From Solirubrobacter ginsenosidimutans (GTDB taxonomy: Bacteria; Actinomycetota; Thermoleophilia; Solirubrobacterales; Solirubrobacteraceae), in contig NZ_JAPDOD010000007.1 in assembly GCF_027587205.1 (NCBI RefSeq), forward strand, positions 135,325 through 199,324: a stretch of DNA of 64,000 nt, in the 5' to 3' direction. This document shows positions 26,510-35,630 of the stretch, piece after piece; the first letter of the stretch is position 1, and the number at the start of each line of letters is the position of its first letter. Both the position numbers and the translations under genes were made by a program. Under the pieces are notes generated by a model. That model searched no databases, was not told the origin of the DNA, and worked only from the letters and a program-made list of their open reading frames with translations.

Positions 26510-27920
26510 CGTGCAGGACGTCCTGGCGATCGACGCGGAGGCGATCCGCTCGACCGCGTCCGAGGGCTTCGGCATCACCGGCACCGGCTTCGTGCCGAAG
26601 TCGTTCGCGCGGCTGCTGACCGAGAAGCTGGCGACCGCGCGGCTGCTGTTCGGCGACGACGTGGACCTCGCGAGCGGCTCGGTGCTGCGCAAGGTGCTCG
26701 AGTTGGCCGCGCTCGAGGACGCGCGCCTGTGGGCCGCGGTGGGCTCCGTCTACGACGACGGCTACGTCGTCTCGGCGCGTGGCGCCGCGCTCAGCCGGCT
26801 CGGCGAGGATCTCGGCATCGCCCGCCCGCACGAGCCGGCGCGCGGGCACGTAACGCTCAAGCTCAAGGCCAAGCTGCCCGCGGGGCGTGACCGCCTGACG
26901 CTCACGCGCGGCGCCCGGCTCTCCACCGCCGGCGGGCACCACGTGGCGCTCGACGAGACCGTGGTGCTGACCGCCGCCGCGCCCGAGCGCACGCCCGCCG
27001 TGGTCGCGTTCCATCCCGGCCCCTCGCACAACCTCTCCCCGGCGGCGCCCAACCAGAAGATCGACCGCTTCAATCGCGCCGACGCCGCGCTGATGGAGTT
27101 GGAGGCCGCCGAGCAGGAGGCGGGCGAGGAGCTCGTCGACATCGTCCACACCGAGCCGCTCACCGGCGGCGAGCTGCAGTGGCCCGACGCGCGCTATCGC
27201 GCGCTGCTCCTGCGCGCGCCGCGCTCGCTCTGGACGGTAGCGGCGGTCGAGCAGGCGGTCGCCCTGGTGGCCGGCGTGCGCCAGGTGCAGGTCTTCGACG
27301 GCCGGGGTGGGCTCGACATCACGCAGTCGATCTACGGCAACTTCAACTTCATCGAGCGGCTGTTCAACGCCGAGCGCGACCTCGGCAACCCGTACTACTT
27401 CAGCGTGCTGGTGGCGCCGACGCCTGCCGCGATCTGGGAGGGGCCCGATGGACTGAAGGCCGCGGTCGAGACCGCGCTCGACGACCTGCGCCCAATCGGC
27501 ATCTACGCTGCCGTCGAGCGCGCCGAGGAGGTCGGGGTGAGCGTCGACGCCAAGCTCGTCGTGCGCGGGCTGCCGCTGCCGACCGGCTCACGCGACGCCG
27601 TCAACGCCTCGCCCGCCGCGCGCGAGCTGCGGATGCGCCTCTACGCGCGGCTGCGCGCGTACGTCGACCAGCTCGCGGTCGGCGAGCCGGTGCGCTCGAG
27701 CGAGGTCGTGTGGGCGATCATGAACGAGCCGGGGATCGCCGACGTGCGCGACGTCCACCTCGTCCGCCACCCCGCTGAGGTCAGCTCGCTCGATCTGTCC
27801 GTCACACCCACCGGGTCGAGCCTGCAGCGGCTCGGCTGCGGCGAGAACGTCGAGCTGCAGTCCAGCGAGATCCCGGCCTTCGTCGACATGGACGACCCGC
27901 GACCGTTCGAGATCGTCTAG
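26502..27920 (+). CDS. gpJ-like baseplate wedge protein
   Basis: A 472-residue baseplate J family protein (Afp11/gp6-like). Typical features are the N-terminal LASGSVLRKVLELAALEDAR, the beta region GARLSTAGGHHVALDETVV and the C-terminal VLVAPTPAAIWEGPDGLKAA followed by VGVSVDAKLVVRGLPL. It forms the wedge arms around the spike. Start ATG 26502 lies inside the gp25-like gene, as usual for this pair. Confidence 0.82.
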   Translation: MSDVQDVLAIDAEAIRSTASEGFGITGTGFVPKSFARLLTEKLATARLLFGDDVDLASGSVLRKVLELAALEDARLWAAVGSVYDDGYVVSARGAALSRLGEDLGIARPHEPARGHVTLKLKAKLPAGRDRLTLTRGARLSTAGGHHVALDETVVLTAAAPERTPAVVAFHPGPSHNLSPAAPNQKIDRFNRADAALMELEAAEQEAGEELVDIVHTEPLTGGELQWPDARYRALLLRAPRSLWTVAAVEQAVALVAGVRQVQVFDGRGGLDITQSIYGNFNFIERLFNAERDLGNPYYFSVLVAPTPAAIWEGPDGLKAAVETALDDLRPIGIYAAVERAEEVGVSVDAKLVVRGLPLPTGSRDAVNASPAARELRMRLYARLRAYVDQLAVGEPVRSSEVVWAIMNEPGIADVRDVHLVRHPAEVSSLDLSVTPTGSSLQRLGCGENVELQSSEIPAFVDMDDPRPFEIV

Positions 27921-27924
27921 AGCC

Positions 27925-30165
27925 ATGGCGTCTGTCGACCTCGCCGGTCCAGGCTCCGCCTTCGAGGCGCACCTCGCCGCGCAGCTCGCCGGTCCTTATA
28001 CAGGCGCGCTGCGGCGGGTCGAGCTCTCGCGCGGAGAGGGGGGCGACTACGTCGTCGATTGGTCGCCGCGCCATCCGGTGGTGTTGGCCGCGCTGCGACG
28101 CGACCTCGGCGAGGAGACGGTGCGGATCGCGACGACGTTCCTGGACACCGGGACCGAACTCGGCAACGCGACGCTCGCGCCGTGGTCGGAGCGCGGCGGG
28201 TCGGTCCCGCTCTACTCGCCGGCGCTGGCCGACGGCGAGAGCGTCGTGCCCGGGTTCACGCTGCGGCTCGCGGTCACGCTCGACGATGCGCCGGTCGTGG
28301 ACCTCGCACTCGACGCGCTGCTCGAGTTGCACGTGCTGGAGGGCAACCTGGGGCGGCTGATGTACGCGGCCGGAGCCGAGAAGCAGCGGGTCCGGCGCAC
28401 GCTGCGCGAGGTCGCGGCGATGCGGCGGCTGGAGCATGCGCGCCGTGATGCGCTCGACCGCATCGGCGCCGACGCCGGCGTCGCGCGCTTCACCGACGAG
28501 CTGATCTACGACGCCGAGTCCGACCAGGTCCTGGCGCGCCAGGGCAGCGTCGAGGCGGACGCTGATTACGCGCGACGGATCGGGCTCTACCGCGGCTTCC
28601 TGATGCCGACGCGGGGAGCCGTCGAGGCGCTCGCGCCCGACACCCGCTTCCTCGAGGCCGACAACCCGTTCGCGGTCGCCGTGCATCTGCTCAACGCGGG
28701 CGACGGGCCGGAGCGCGCGAACCTGCTCGAGGTCATCCGGCGCGACCGCCTGCTGTTCCCGGCCGACGACCCGGCCGCCGACGCGCTCCATGCCGCGCGG
28801 GCGCTGCCCGCCGAGCGCCGCGAGGCGATCCTCGGCCTGCGCAACAGCGTACGCACGTCCTTCGCGTTCGCCGCCGACGCTGGCGTCGCTCCCGCGCTCG
28901 CCGCGGCGCTGGACCGCGCGGGCCGGCTGTTCCGGGCACTCGGGATCACGAAGGTGTGGGACGTCACCCGCGCGCAGGACCCGGGCGGCGGCAGCCGCTA
29001 CGAGCTCGGGCTGGCGGTCGACGTCACGCCTCCCACCGAGGAGGAGGCCGCGCAGATCTTCGAGGGATGGTTCAACGACGCGCGCCAGCCGACGGAGGAC
29101 GTGCCGATCGAGGCGCTGATCGCCGGGTCGGGCCCGCCCGAGGCGGACCCCGACGTGCGCTGGGCATGGCAGCTGTGCGGGCTACAGACCGTGCACCGCA
29201 CGAGCAGCGACGCGCTGATGCTCTCCCATCTGCCCACGCAAGGGCTCGAGATCACCGGCGCCGACCAGGCCGAGCTGCGCACGGACACGCCGTTCGAAGC
29301 GCGCTTCCACGCGCCCGGCGACCCTGGCACCAACGCGTTGCTGGCGCAGGCGCTATCGGACGCCGCGCAGGAGTGGGCGGCGGCAGGCCACGACGAGTGG
29401 CACGTGCTGACCGACGGCCAGGCGCGCGAGATGTGGCCCGGTGCGATCACGCCCGCGCCCGGCGCGCCGCTGACCAACGTACTCGGCGCGGCCGGGTTGC
29501 CGGTCGTGGGCGATGTCGGCGCGGTGGTGAAGGCACTCGAGCTGCTGCCTGATGAGCTGGTGCAGACGCTGGCGCTCGACGCGACGCTCGCGGCGAAGCT
29601 GACCGAGGGCGATCCCGAAGCCGCACAGGCGCTGCACGAGCTCGTGGGCCTGCTGCGAGCCAACCACTTGGCGGCCGTTCTGCCGCTACCGCTCCCGGGC
29701 GATCGCCTGCTCCTGGTCGTGAGCGTGATCGGCCTCCCGCAGGCCGGTATCAATCTCAACGAGCGCCGCGCGACCGGCTTCCGCTGGTACGTCGTCCCGC
29801 TCGGTGGTGCCGCCGGCACGATCAAGGCGGTCGGCAGCCGCACCGTCCTGCGCCCGCTCAAGCCCGGCGTCGTCGCCGTCGTCGTGCTCGGCTACGTGCG
29901 CACCGGGCTGACCGATCCGTATGAGGTGCGCGTCGAGCTGGGCGACGACGCCGTGCTCTCACTCGGCGAGTACGAGTTCCTGATGAACCTGCTCGGGCAC
30001 ATCTGCCCGATCGGCGTCGAGATCAACACGTTCGCATTGCGCCGTGACCACGTCGATCTCGACGGCGACGGCGTCCCCGAGCCGCTGCGCCCCGCGCTGT
30101 CGCGCACGTTCAGGACCTACCAGCGGCGCCGCGCTCGCGGCACCTACGACCACATCGAGGAGTGA
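27925..30165 (+). CDS. Large baseplate component (Afp12-like position)
   Basis: A 746-residue protein directly after gpJ. No signal peptide or catalytic motif is visible. The N-terminal part (LRRDLGEETVRIATTFLDTG, then VPLYSPALADGESVVPGF) is alpha/beta, the middle is a long Ala-rich helical region, and the end reads GEYEFLMNLLGHICPIGVEI followed by RTYQRRRARGTYDHIEE. Order and size fit the Afp12/gp7-like outer wedge protein. The function is assigned by position rather than by strong sequence resemblance. Confidence 0.6.
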   Translation: MASVDLAGPGSAFEAHLAAQLAGPYTGALRRVELSRGEGGDYVVDWSPRHPVVLAALRRDLGEETVRIATTFLDTGTELGNATLAPWSERGGSVPLYSPALADGESVVPGFTLRLAVTLDDAPVVDLALDALLELHVLEGNLGRLMYAAGAEKQRVRRTLREVAAMRRLEHARRDALDRIGADAGVARFTDELIYDAESDQVLARQGSVEADADYARRIGLYRGFLMPTRGAVEALAPDTRFLEADNPFAVAVHLLNAGDGPERANLLEVIRRDRLLFPADDPAADALHAARALPAERREAILGLRNSVRTSFAFAADAGVAPALAAALDRAGRLFRALGITKVWDVTRAQDPGGGSRYELGLAVDVTPPTEEEAAQIFEGWFNDARQPTEDVPIEALIAGSGPPEADPDVRWAWQLCGLQTVHRTSSDALMLSHLPTQGLEITGADQAELRTDTPFEARFHAPGDPGTNALLAQALSDAAQEWAAAGHDEWHVLTDGQAREMWPGAITPAPGAPLTNVLGAAGLPVVGDVGAVVKALELLPDELVQTLALDATLAAKLTEGDPEAAQALHELVGLLRANHLAAVLPLPLPGDRLLLVVSVIGLPQAGINLNERRATGFRWYVVPLGGAAGTIKAVGSRTVLRPLKPGVVAVVVLGYVRTGLTDPYEVRVELGDDAVLSLGEYEFLMNLLGHICPIGVEINTFALRRDHVDLDGDGVPEPLRPALSRTFRTYQRRRARGTYDHIEE

Positions 30166-30168
30166 CGG

Positions 30169-31311
30169 ATGGCCGAGAGCATCGCCTTCGACGGCATCGA
30201 CATCACGCAGCTCTACAGCACGATCGTCAAGCAGGGCGTGAGCAAATCCGAGGCGAGCGTCATCGTCGGCTCGTGGATCTTCGAGAACCTCGGCCGCACC
30301 AAGCGCGTCTTCAACTTCGCCGAGCCGTTCCCTGAGACGGAGCCCGCATGCACGCCGGCCCCGTTCGCACGCGAGTTCGAGCACCCCGACTGGGTGGACG
30401 GGGAGAACGTCGTGCAAGCCGGGCAGACCCCCGGCGAGATCGGGTTCAACGAGCGCTTCCACCAGATCGAGCGCGACCTCGACCGGCTCGGCGGCGGCCT
30501 CGGTCAGGTCTTCACCTGCATGGCCGAGATGCGCGCCAGCCTGCACGCGCTGCTGGGCGAGATCCGCACCGAGATCAACCGCCTCAACGCCGACGTCTAC
30601 GAGGCCGGCCACACGAGCGGCGGCGGCGCGACCGTAGAGAAGATCCCGAGCCACGCGGGCTTGCTGGACTTCGGCAAGTACACCGGCACGACGCAGTTCT
30701 TTGACAAGAAGGTCAGCGTCTGGCAGACCGACAGCGGCACGCTGCTGCTGCCTACGCTCGACACGGTCGGCATCGACGTGCTCGTCGGTCCGAAGGTGCA
30801 GGGCGCCGCGAACCTCGATCGCTACATCGTCGAGACCGAGGACGTGCGCAAGCGGTTCCCCGAAGAGGTCTCCAGCGATGATCTCGTCAAGGAGTTCGGC
30901 GACGAGATCCTGACCGACGGACGCTCGGTCCGGGACGTCGTCAACGTCCTGCCTGCAGGCAGCAAGTACAAGAACCTCGACGCGCTCGTCGAGGACGTCT
31001 CCGAGCGCGAGGCTTCGCAGGTGCGCACGAGCGTCGGCGCCGACGTCGCGGTCACCGCCGCGCTCGGCATCGACTCCGGCGTGACCGAGATCGGCACCGC
31101 CGACGTGAACCGGCTCGAATCGATCCCGACACGCGCCCGCGCGGCCCTGATCAGGGGTGGCGTCACCGATCTGCAGACGCTCGCCAACACACCCTCGGAC
31201 AAGGTCAGCGAGATCCTCAAAACCGAGGGCGTGTCGGCGAGCGCGGGCGACGCGGCGAGCTGGACGCGCTACGCGGGCACGTTGATGCGGCTCAGGACAG
31301 GGATTGGATAG
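30169..31311 (+). CDS. Last gene of the injection operon: coiled-coil protein with HhH-like C-terminus
   Basis: A 380-residue protein. Residues about 100-145 form a coiled coil (RFHQIERDLDRLGGGLGQ, then LHALLGEIRTEINRLNADV). The last 70 residues (IPTRARAALIRGGVTDLQTL, then SDKVSEILKTEG) look like a helix-hairpin-helix or DUF4332-type repeat, normally a nucleic-acid or protein contact module. The position after the wedge gene would suit a fibre or receptor-binding part, but the C-terminus is not fibre-like. Its last 43 bp overlap the convergent response-regulator gene. Confidence 0.55.
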   Translation: MAESIAFDGIDITQLYSTIVKQGVSKSEASVIVGSWIFENLGRTKRVFNFAEPFPETEPACTPAPFAREFEHPDWVDGENVVQAGQTPGEIGFNERFHQIERDLDRLGGGLGQVFTCMAEMRASLHALLGEIRTEINRLNADVYEAGHTSGGGATVEKIPSHAGLLDFGKYTGTTQFFDKKVSVWQTDSGTLLLPTLDTVGIDVLVGPKVQGAANLDRYIVETEDVRKRFPEEVSSDDLVKEFGDEILTDGRSVRDVVNVLPAGSKYKNLDALVEDVSEREASQVRTSVGADVAVTAALGIDSGVTEIGTADVNRLESIPTRARAALIRGGVTDLQTLANTPSDKVSEILKTEGVSASAGDAASWTRYAGTLMRLRTGIG

Positions 31312-32528
31312 GCGCCGGCCTCGACGCGGCCGGCGGCGGCGGCGCGATTCCGGACGCCGAGCTTGCGGTAGATGCTGCGCGTGTGCTGCTTGACCGTGTG
31401 CGGGGAGAGACCGAGGCGGCCGGCGATCTCGGCGTTCGTCGCGCCGGTCACGAGCACGCGCAGGACCTCGCGCTCGCGCGGCGAGACGCGGTCCTCCGCG
31501 CTCCAAGCGCGCGCCGCGACCGCGTCCGCGCAGACGGCGCGGACGGCCGCGGCGATCCGCGTGGCGTCCCAGCGCTTGAGCACGACGCTCGACGCTCGTG
31601 CGCGGCGGATGACGTCCGGCGCGGGCGGCTCGTCCTCGCGCACGAGCATCGTCCGCAACGCCGGGTTCGCGGCGGTCAGCGCGCGGCTGACCTCGACGCC
31701 GTCGTCACCGCCGAAGGCGCCCACGAGCGCGACGCCGGGGTGGGTGCGCCGCGCGGTGGCCAGCGTGTCGTCGGCGTCGCACGTGCCACGGCACTGCCCG
31801 ACCCACGGCTCACGCTGGAGGGCGACCATCAACCCCGTGCGGGTCGCGTCGGCGCGGTCGGCCACGAGCACGTCGACGGCGCTCGCCGGGGGCGTGCCGT
31901 CCAGCGGCACGGGTTCCGCGCCACCGGCCGGCGAGATGATCCCCATCCGCCGCGCGGCGTGCACCGCGGCGGCGCGATTGGCGACGCCGAGCTTGGCGTA
32001 GAGCTCGCCCGTGTGCTGCTTGATCGTTCCCGACGCGAGGTGCACCTGTACGCCGATCTCGGCGTTCGTGAGCCCGGCGGCGACGAGCTCCAGGATCTCG
32101 CGATCCCACGGGAGCAAGCGGACCGGCTCCGGGTACGGGCAGGCGACGTCGACCTCGAGCCCGTCGGCGAGCGTACGCACAGCGGCGAGCAGGTCACGCC
32201 CCCGCGCCTCCTTGGACACGACGCCGAGCGCGCCGACGTCCAGCGCCAGACGGGTCGGCACGAGATCCCAGCGCGAGCTCAGCAGCGCGACGCGCATCCC
32301 GGGCGCGACGCCGCGGAGCTCCAGGCACGTCCGCAGCCCGCTCTCCTCGCCGAGCTGCACGTCCACCAGCGCGACGTCGTGGTCGAGCGAGCGGGCGAGC
32401 GCGACGGCCTCGGCCGTCGTGCCGGCGCACGCGCACGACTCCACCCACGGCGCCCGCCGCAGCAGCCATTGCATGCCGGACCGGACCACGTCGTGGTCGT
32501 CGACGACAAGAAGGCGCAGTCGCCTCAT
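31269..32528 (-). CDS. Duplicated NarL-type response regulator (REC-HTH-REC-HTH)
   Basis: A 419-residue protein with two complete receiver-plus-LuxR-HTH modules in one chain. Module 1 has the acidic pair D10-D11 (LLVVDDHDVV), phosphoacceptor D56 (ALVDVQL), K106 (VVSKEA) and HTH LVAAGLTNAEIGVQVHLASG. Module 2 starts VDVLVADRADATRTGL, but the phosphoacceptor position reads ALVGAFG, so Asp is replaced by Gly; its HTH (LVTGATNAEIAGRLGLSPHT) looks intact. Thus one arm can be phosphorylated and one is a pseudo-receiver. No histidine kinase is adjacent. A monomer with two DNA-binding domains could act as an internal dimer. Confidence 0.85.
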   Translation of the reverse strand: MRRLRLLVVDDHDVVRSGMQWLLRRAPWVESCACAGTTAEAVALARSLDHDVALVDVQLGEESGLRTCLELRGVAPGMRVALLSSRWDLVPTRLALDVGALGVVSKEARGRDLLAAVRTLADGLEVDVACPYPEPVRLLPWDREILELVAAGLTNAEIGVQVHLASGTIKQHTGELYAKLGVANRAAAVHAARRMGIISPAGGAEPVPLDGTPPASAVDVLVADRADATRTGLMVALQREPWVGQCRGTCDADDTLATARRTHPGVALVGAFGGDDGVEVSRALTAANPALRTMLVREDEPPAPDVIRRARASSVVLKRWDATRIAAAVRAVCADAVAARAWSAEDRVSPREREVLRVLVTGATNAEIAGRLGLSPHTVKQHTRSIYRKLGVRNRAAAAGRVEAGAYPIPVLSRINVPA

Positions 32529-32685
32529 TGATCAGACCCCCCTCTGACTTCCCAGGCCCCCTCCGCACTGGATGTCAGCACACGCATCCCCCGATCGGGC
32601 ATCGTCGATCAGCGCGCTGACAACTCGGGCTTAGCATCGCCGCGCAATCGGCTCTAGGGAAGCCGGCAAGAGAGAGGGAGCGAAC

Positions 32686-35571
32686 TTGCGCAAGGGTCTG
32701 ATCGGCGCGCGGTCGTTGTGCGCGATAGCGCTGGTATCGGGGGCCGCGTTCGGCGCGGCCACGGCGACGGCACATGCCGCCGCGCCACCACCGGCCGGGG
32801 CGGTGCTCTCGCCTGACGGCAAGCGGGCCGCGTGGGCGGGTGCCGACACCAAGAGTGTGTGGGACCAGACGCGCGCCAGTACGTCAGGGACGTGGCGCGA
32901 CCCGGAGCGGCTGCTGTCGATCCGCGGCACCGTCGGCAAGATCGTGTACTCGCCTGACAGCAAGCAGGTCGGGTTCGAGAACCCGCGCGGCGACCACGCG
33001 TTCATCGCGGTCTACGACCTGCCGACGAACAAGATCGGCTACGTCGACCCGTCGTTCGGGATCGACAGCGGGCCGGTGTGGTCGCCGGACGGCAAGCAGA
33101 TGTCGTTCACGCGCAGCTTCCCGGGGTCGGCGGACCAGCCCGTCACGGCGGACGTGCCGTCCTTCGGCCCGTGGACCGAACCGCCGGTGCGTACCAACGA
33201 CACGTTCACGGTCGCGGACATCCTGCAGGCGCCGATCTCCTACGGGCCCGAGGCCTCCGGCGACGGCCGCTCCGTCGCCTACATCACGCGCGAGGCGCGC
33301 AGCCGCGCGATCTACTTCATGCGCTCCGGCACGCCGTCGCGGCGCATCGTCAACTACCCGGACGACGACGGCCGGGAGCTCTCGCAGCTCGCGCTCTCGC
33401 GCGCCGGCGGCGCCGTCGCGTACGTGCGCGACAGCTCACCCAACGGCGACGGCGAGATCCTCAACCCGGGCTCGGACGTCGACACGCCGCATCGCCTGGT
33501 CTACGTCGTCGCCTCGCGCTCGAGCGTGCCGCGGCTGCTCGGCGACGGGCTCACGCCGCTGTTCAAGCCGGACGACAGCATGCTCGTCTGGCTCAACGGC
33601 CGCAGCGTGATGAGCGTCTCGCTGACGTGGGACGCGGAGGGCCACCTCACGGACGCCGGCACCCCGGCGCCCCTGTTCACGGTGGCCAGCGGCACGCCGT
33701 CGAACCTGCGCTTCTCCCCCGACGGCTCGAAGCTGATGTACACGCGCTCGAGCGGCGTCGAGATCTTCGACATGACCACGCACACGACGGCGGCGGTCGT
33801 CCACACCGGGGCGACGGACGCCGCGCCCGTGTGGTCGCCCGACGGCACGCAGATCGCGTTCCGGCGCACGATCTCCGGGCAGCCGTGGGCGATCTGGGCC
33901 GCCGACGCGGCGACGCTGACGCCGCGCAAGGTGTGGCAGGGAACCACGGGCGCCGGCGCGAGCTACTACGCGCTCGACGAGAACCCGACGTTCGAGAGCA
34001 CGCCGGGCGACCAGATCTTCTGGTCCGACGACGGGATGCTCGCGTTCACGTGGGAGGTCGACGGCTGGCGCCACATGTACTCGGTGCCCGCGGCCGGCGG
34101 CACCGCGACGCTGCTCACGCCCGGCGACGGCGAGGTCGAGACGGCCCAGGTCGCGCGCGACCACAAGTCGATCGTCATCGCCACCAACATCGGCGACATC
34201 GCGCGCCGGCACCTGTTCTCGGTCGGCTTCCACGGCGGCGCGCCGGTGGAGCTCGCGGGCGGGCACCCGAGCCAGTGGGCGCCGATGCCGCTCGCCGACG
34301 GTGAGCTCGCCTATGTCGAGGGCAGCTACAACGTCCCGCCGACGATCTACATCCGCGACGCCGCCGGCTCGCTCTCCAAGGGCGGCCCGGACCTTCCGGC
34401 GACCTATCCGGTCGACAAGCTCGTCGAGCCGACCGCGGTCACGTTCCCGTCGTCGGTCGACCACATGACCGTGCACGGGCAGCTCTTCACGCCCACCCAC
34501 CCGACGGGTTGCGCGCTGATCTTCCCGCACGGCGGCCCGTCGCGGCAGATGCTGCTGGGCTACCACTACTACGACACCTACACCGTGCTGTACGAGATGA
34601 ACCAGTACTTCGCCAGCCACGGCTGCGTCGTGCTGTCGGTCGACTACCGCGGCGGGATCATGTACGGCAACGCGTGGCGCACGTTCCCGGGCCGCGGCAA
34701 CACCAGCGCGTCCGAGTACCAGGACATCCAGGGCGGCGCCGCGTTCCTGCTCGCCCAGGCGGGGGTCGACCCGGCCAAGGTCGGCATCTACGGTCTCTCC
34801 TACGGTGGCTATCTGACGACGCTCGGCGTGTCCCGCAACTCGAACATCTTCCACGTCGCGTGGGAGATGGCGGGCAACAACGGCAACGCGGCGGTCGCCA
34901 ACCTCGCGTCATGGACGGCGCCGACGCTGCTCGAGCAGGGCGACGACGACCGCAACGTGGACTTCAGCGACAACGTCGCGGTCGTGCGTGCGATCAAGGC
35001 GCAGAAGCCGTCGCTGGAGTTCCAGACGCACGTGATGCCCAACGAGCAGCACGAGATGTACATGCGCTTCCGCGACCTCGTCGACGTCTACGACCTCGGC
35101 GGCCAGTGGATGCTCACCCACCTGTTCCCGGGGGTGGCGAACACGCCCGGCGACGTCGGCGGGTCGGTCCCGGCGACGCTCTCGCTGACGATCGGCGGGC
35201 CGGCGAGCTTCGGCCCGTTCACGCCGGGGATCGCGAAGGACTACAGCGCCGCGACGACCGCCACGGTGACCTCGACCGCGGGTGACGCGGCACTGTCGGT
35301 CGCCGACACGAGCGGGGGGGCGGCGGGCCATCTCGTCAACGGCACCTTCGCGCTCGCCCAGGCGCTGCAGGTGCGGGCGACGCGGGCCGGCGCCGACACG
35401 CCGTTCGGCGCGCTGGGCGCGACGCCGCTGTCGCTGCTCTCCTACGCGGCCCCGCTCAGCAATGACGCGGTCGCACTGGAGTTCCGCCAGCACGTGGACG
35501 CCGGGGACGCGCTGCGTACCGGCACCTACGGCAAGACGCTGACGTTCACGCTGTCGACGACGACGCCGTAA
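32686..35571 (+). CDS. Secreted S9-family serine peptidase (dipeptidyl peptidase-like)
   Basis: A 961-residue protein from TTG 32686, with GAGAGAGGGAG just upstream. The signal peptide is MRKGLIGARSLCAIALVSGA. Residues about 40-560 form a propeller with PD40-type blades (LSPDGKRAAWAG, YSPDSKQVGF, WSPDGTQIAFRR). The alpha/beta hydrolase domain follows, with S705 in GLSYGG, D755 in GDDDRNV and H789 in NEQHEMY as the probable triad. About 140 extra residues after the catalytic domain (SLTIGGPASFGPFTPGIAKD) form a secreted beta-sandwich. S9 enzymes trim short peptides outside the cell. A strong hairpin follows the gene. Confidence 0.88.
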   Translation: MRKGLIGARSLCAIALVSGAAFGAATATAHAAAPPPAGAVLSPDGKRAAWAGADTKSVWDQTRASTSGTWRDPERLLSIRGTVGKIVYSPDSKQVGFENPRGDHAFIAVYDLPTNKIGYVDPSFGIDSGPVWSPDGKQMSFTRSFPGSADQPVTADVPSFGPWTEPPVRTNDTFTVADILQAPISYGPEASGDGRSVAYITREARSRAIYFMRSGTPSRRIVNYPDDDGRELSQLALSRAGGAVAYVRDSSPNGDGEILNPGSDVDTPHRLVYVVASRSSVPRLLGDGLTPLFKPDDSMLVWLNGRSVMSVSLTWDAEGHLTDAGTPAPLFTVASGTPSNLRFSPDGSKLMYTRSSGVEIFDMTTHTTAAVVHTGATDAAPVWSPDGTQIAFRRTISGQPWAIWAADAATLTPRKVWQGTTGAGASYYALDENPTFESTPGDQIFWSDDGMLAFTWEVDGWRHMYSVPAAGGTATLLTPGDGEVETAQVARDHKSIVIATNIGDIARRHLFSVGFHGGAPVELAGGHPSQWAPMPLADGELAYVEGSYNVPPTIYIRDAAGSLSKGGPDLPATYPVDKLVEPTAVTFPSSVDHMTVHGQLFTPTHPTGCALIFPHGGPSRQMLLGYHYYDTYTVLYEMNQYFASHGCVVLSVDYRGGIMYGNAWRTFPGRGNTSASEYQDIQGGAAFLLAQAGVDPAKVGIYGLSYGGYLTTLGVSRNSNIFHVAWEMAGNNGNAAVANLASWTAPTLLEQGDDDRNVDFSDNVAVVRAIKAQKPSLEFQTHVMPNEQHEMYMRFRDLVDVYDLGGQWMLTHLFPGVANTPGDVGGSVPATLSLTIGGPASFGPFTPGIAKDYSAATTATVTSTAGDAALSVADTSGGAAGHLVNGTFALAQALQVRATRAGADTPFGALGATPLSLLSYAAPLSNDAVALEFRQHVDAGDALRTGTYGKTLTFTLSTTTP

Positions 35572-35579
35572 CGGCAGGG

Positions 35580-35611
35580 GGGAGCCGGGGCCGAGAACGG
35601 CCCCGGCTCCC
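35580..35611 (+). terminator. 13-bp perfect GC hairpin after the S9 peptidase gene
   Basis: GGGAGCCGGGGCC (35580-35592) pairs without mismatch with GGCCCCGGCTCCC (35599-35611) around a 6-nt loop. It begins 8 bp after the stop codon. No T-run follows. It also separates the peptidase from the LuxR gene starting at 35631. Confidence 0.75.
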
Positions 35612-35630
35612 GCCCGCTTAGGATGGGCCT

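Noticed and set aside
15153..31311. The operon as an integrated prophage
   Set aside because: No capsid, portal, terminase, integrase or lysis genes are present; only tail-type genes, as in contractile injection systems.
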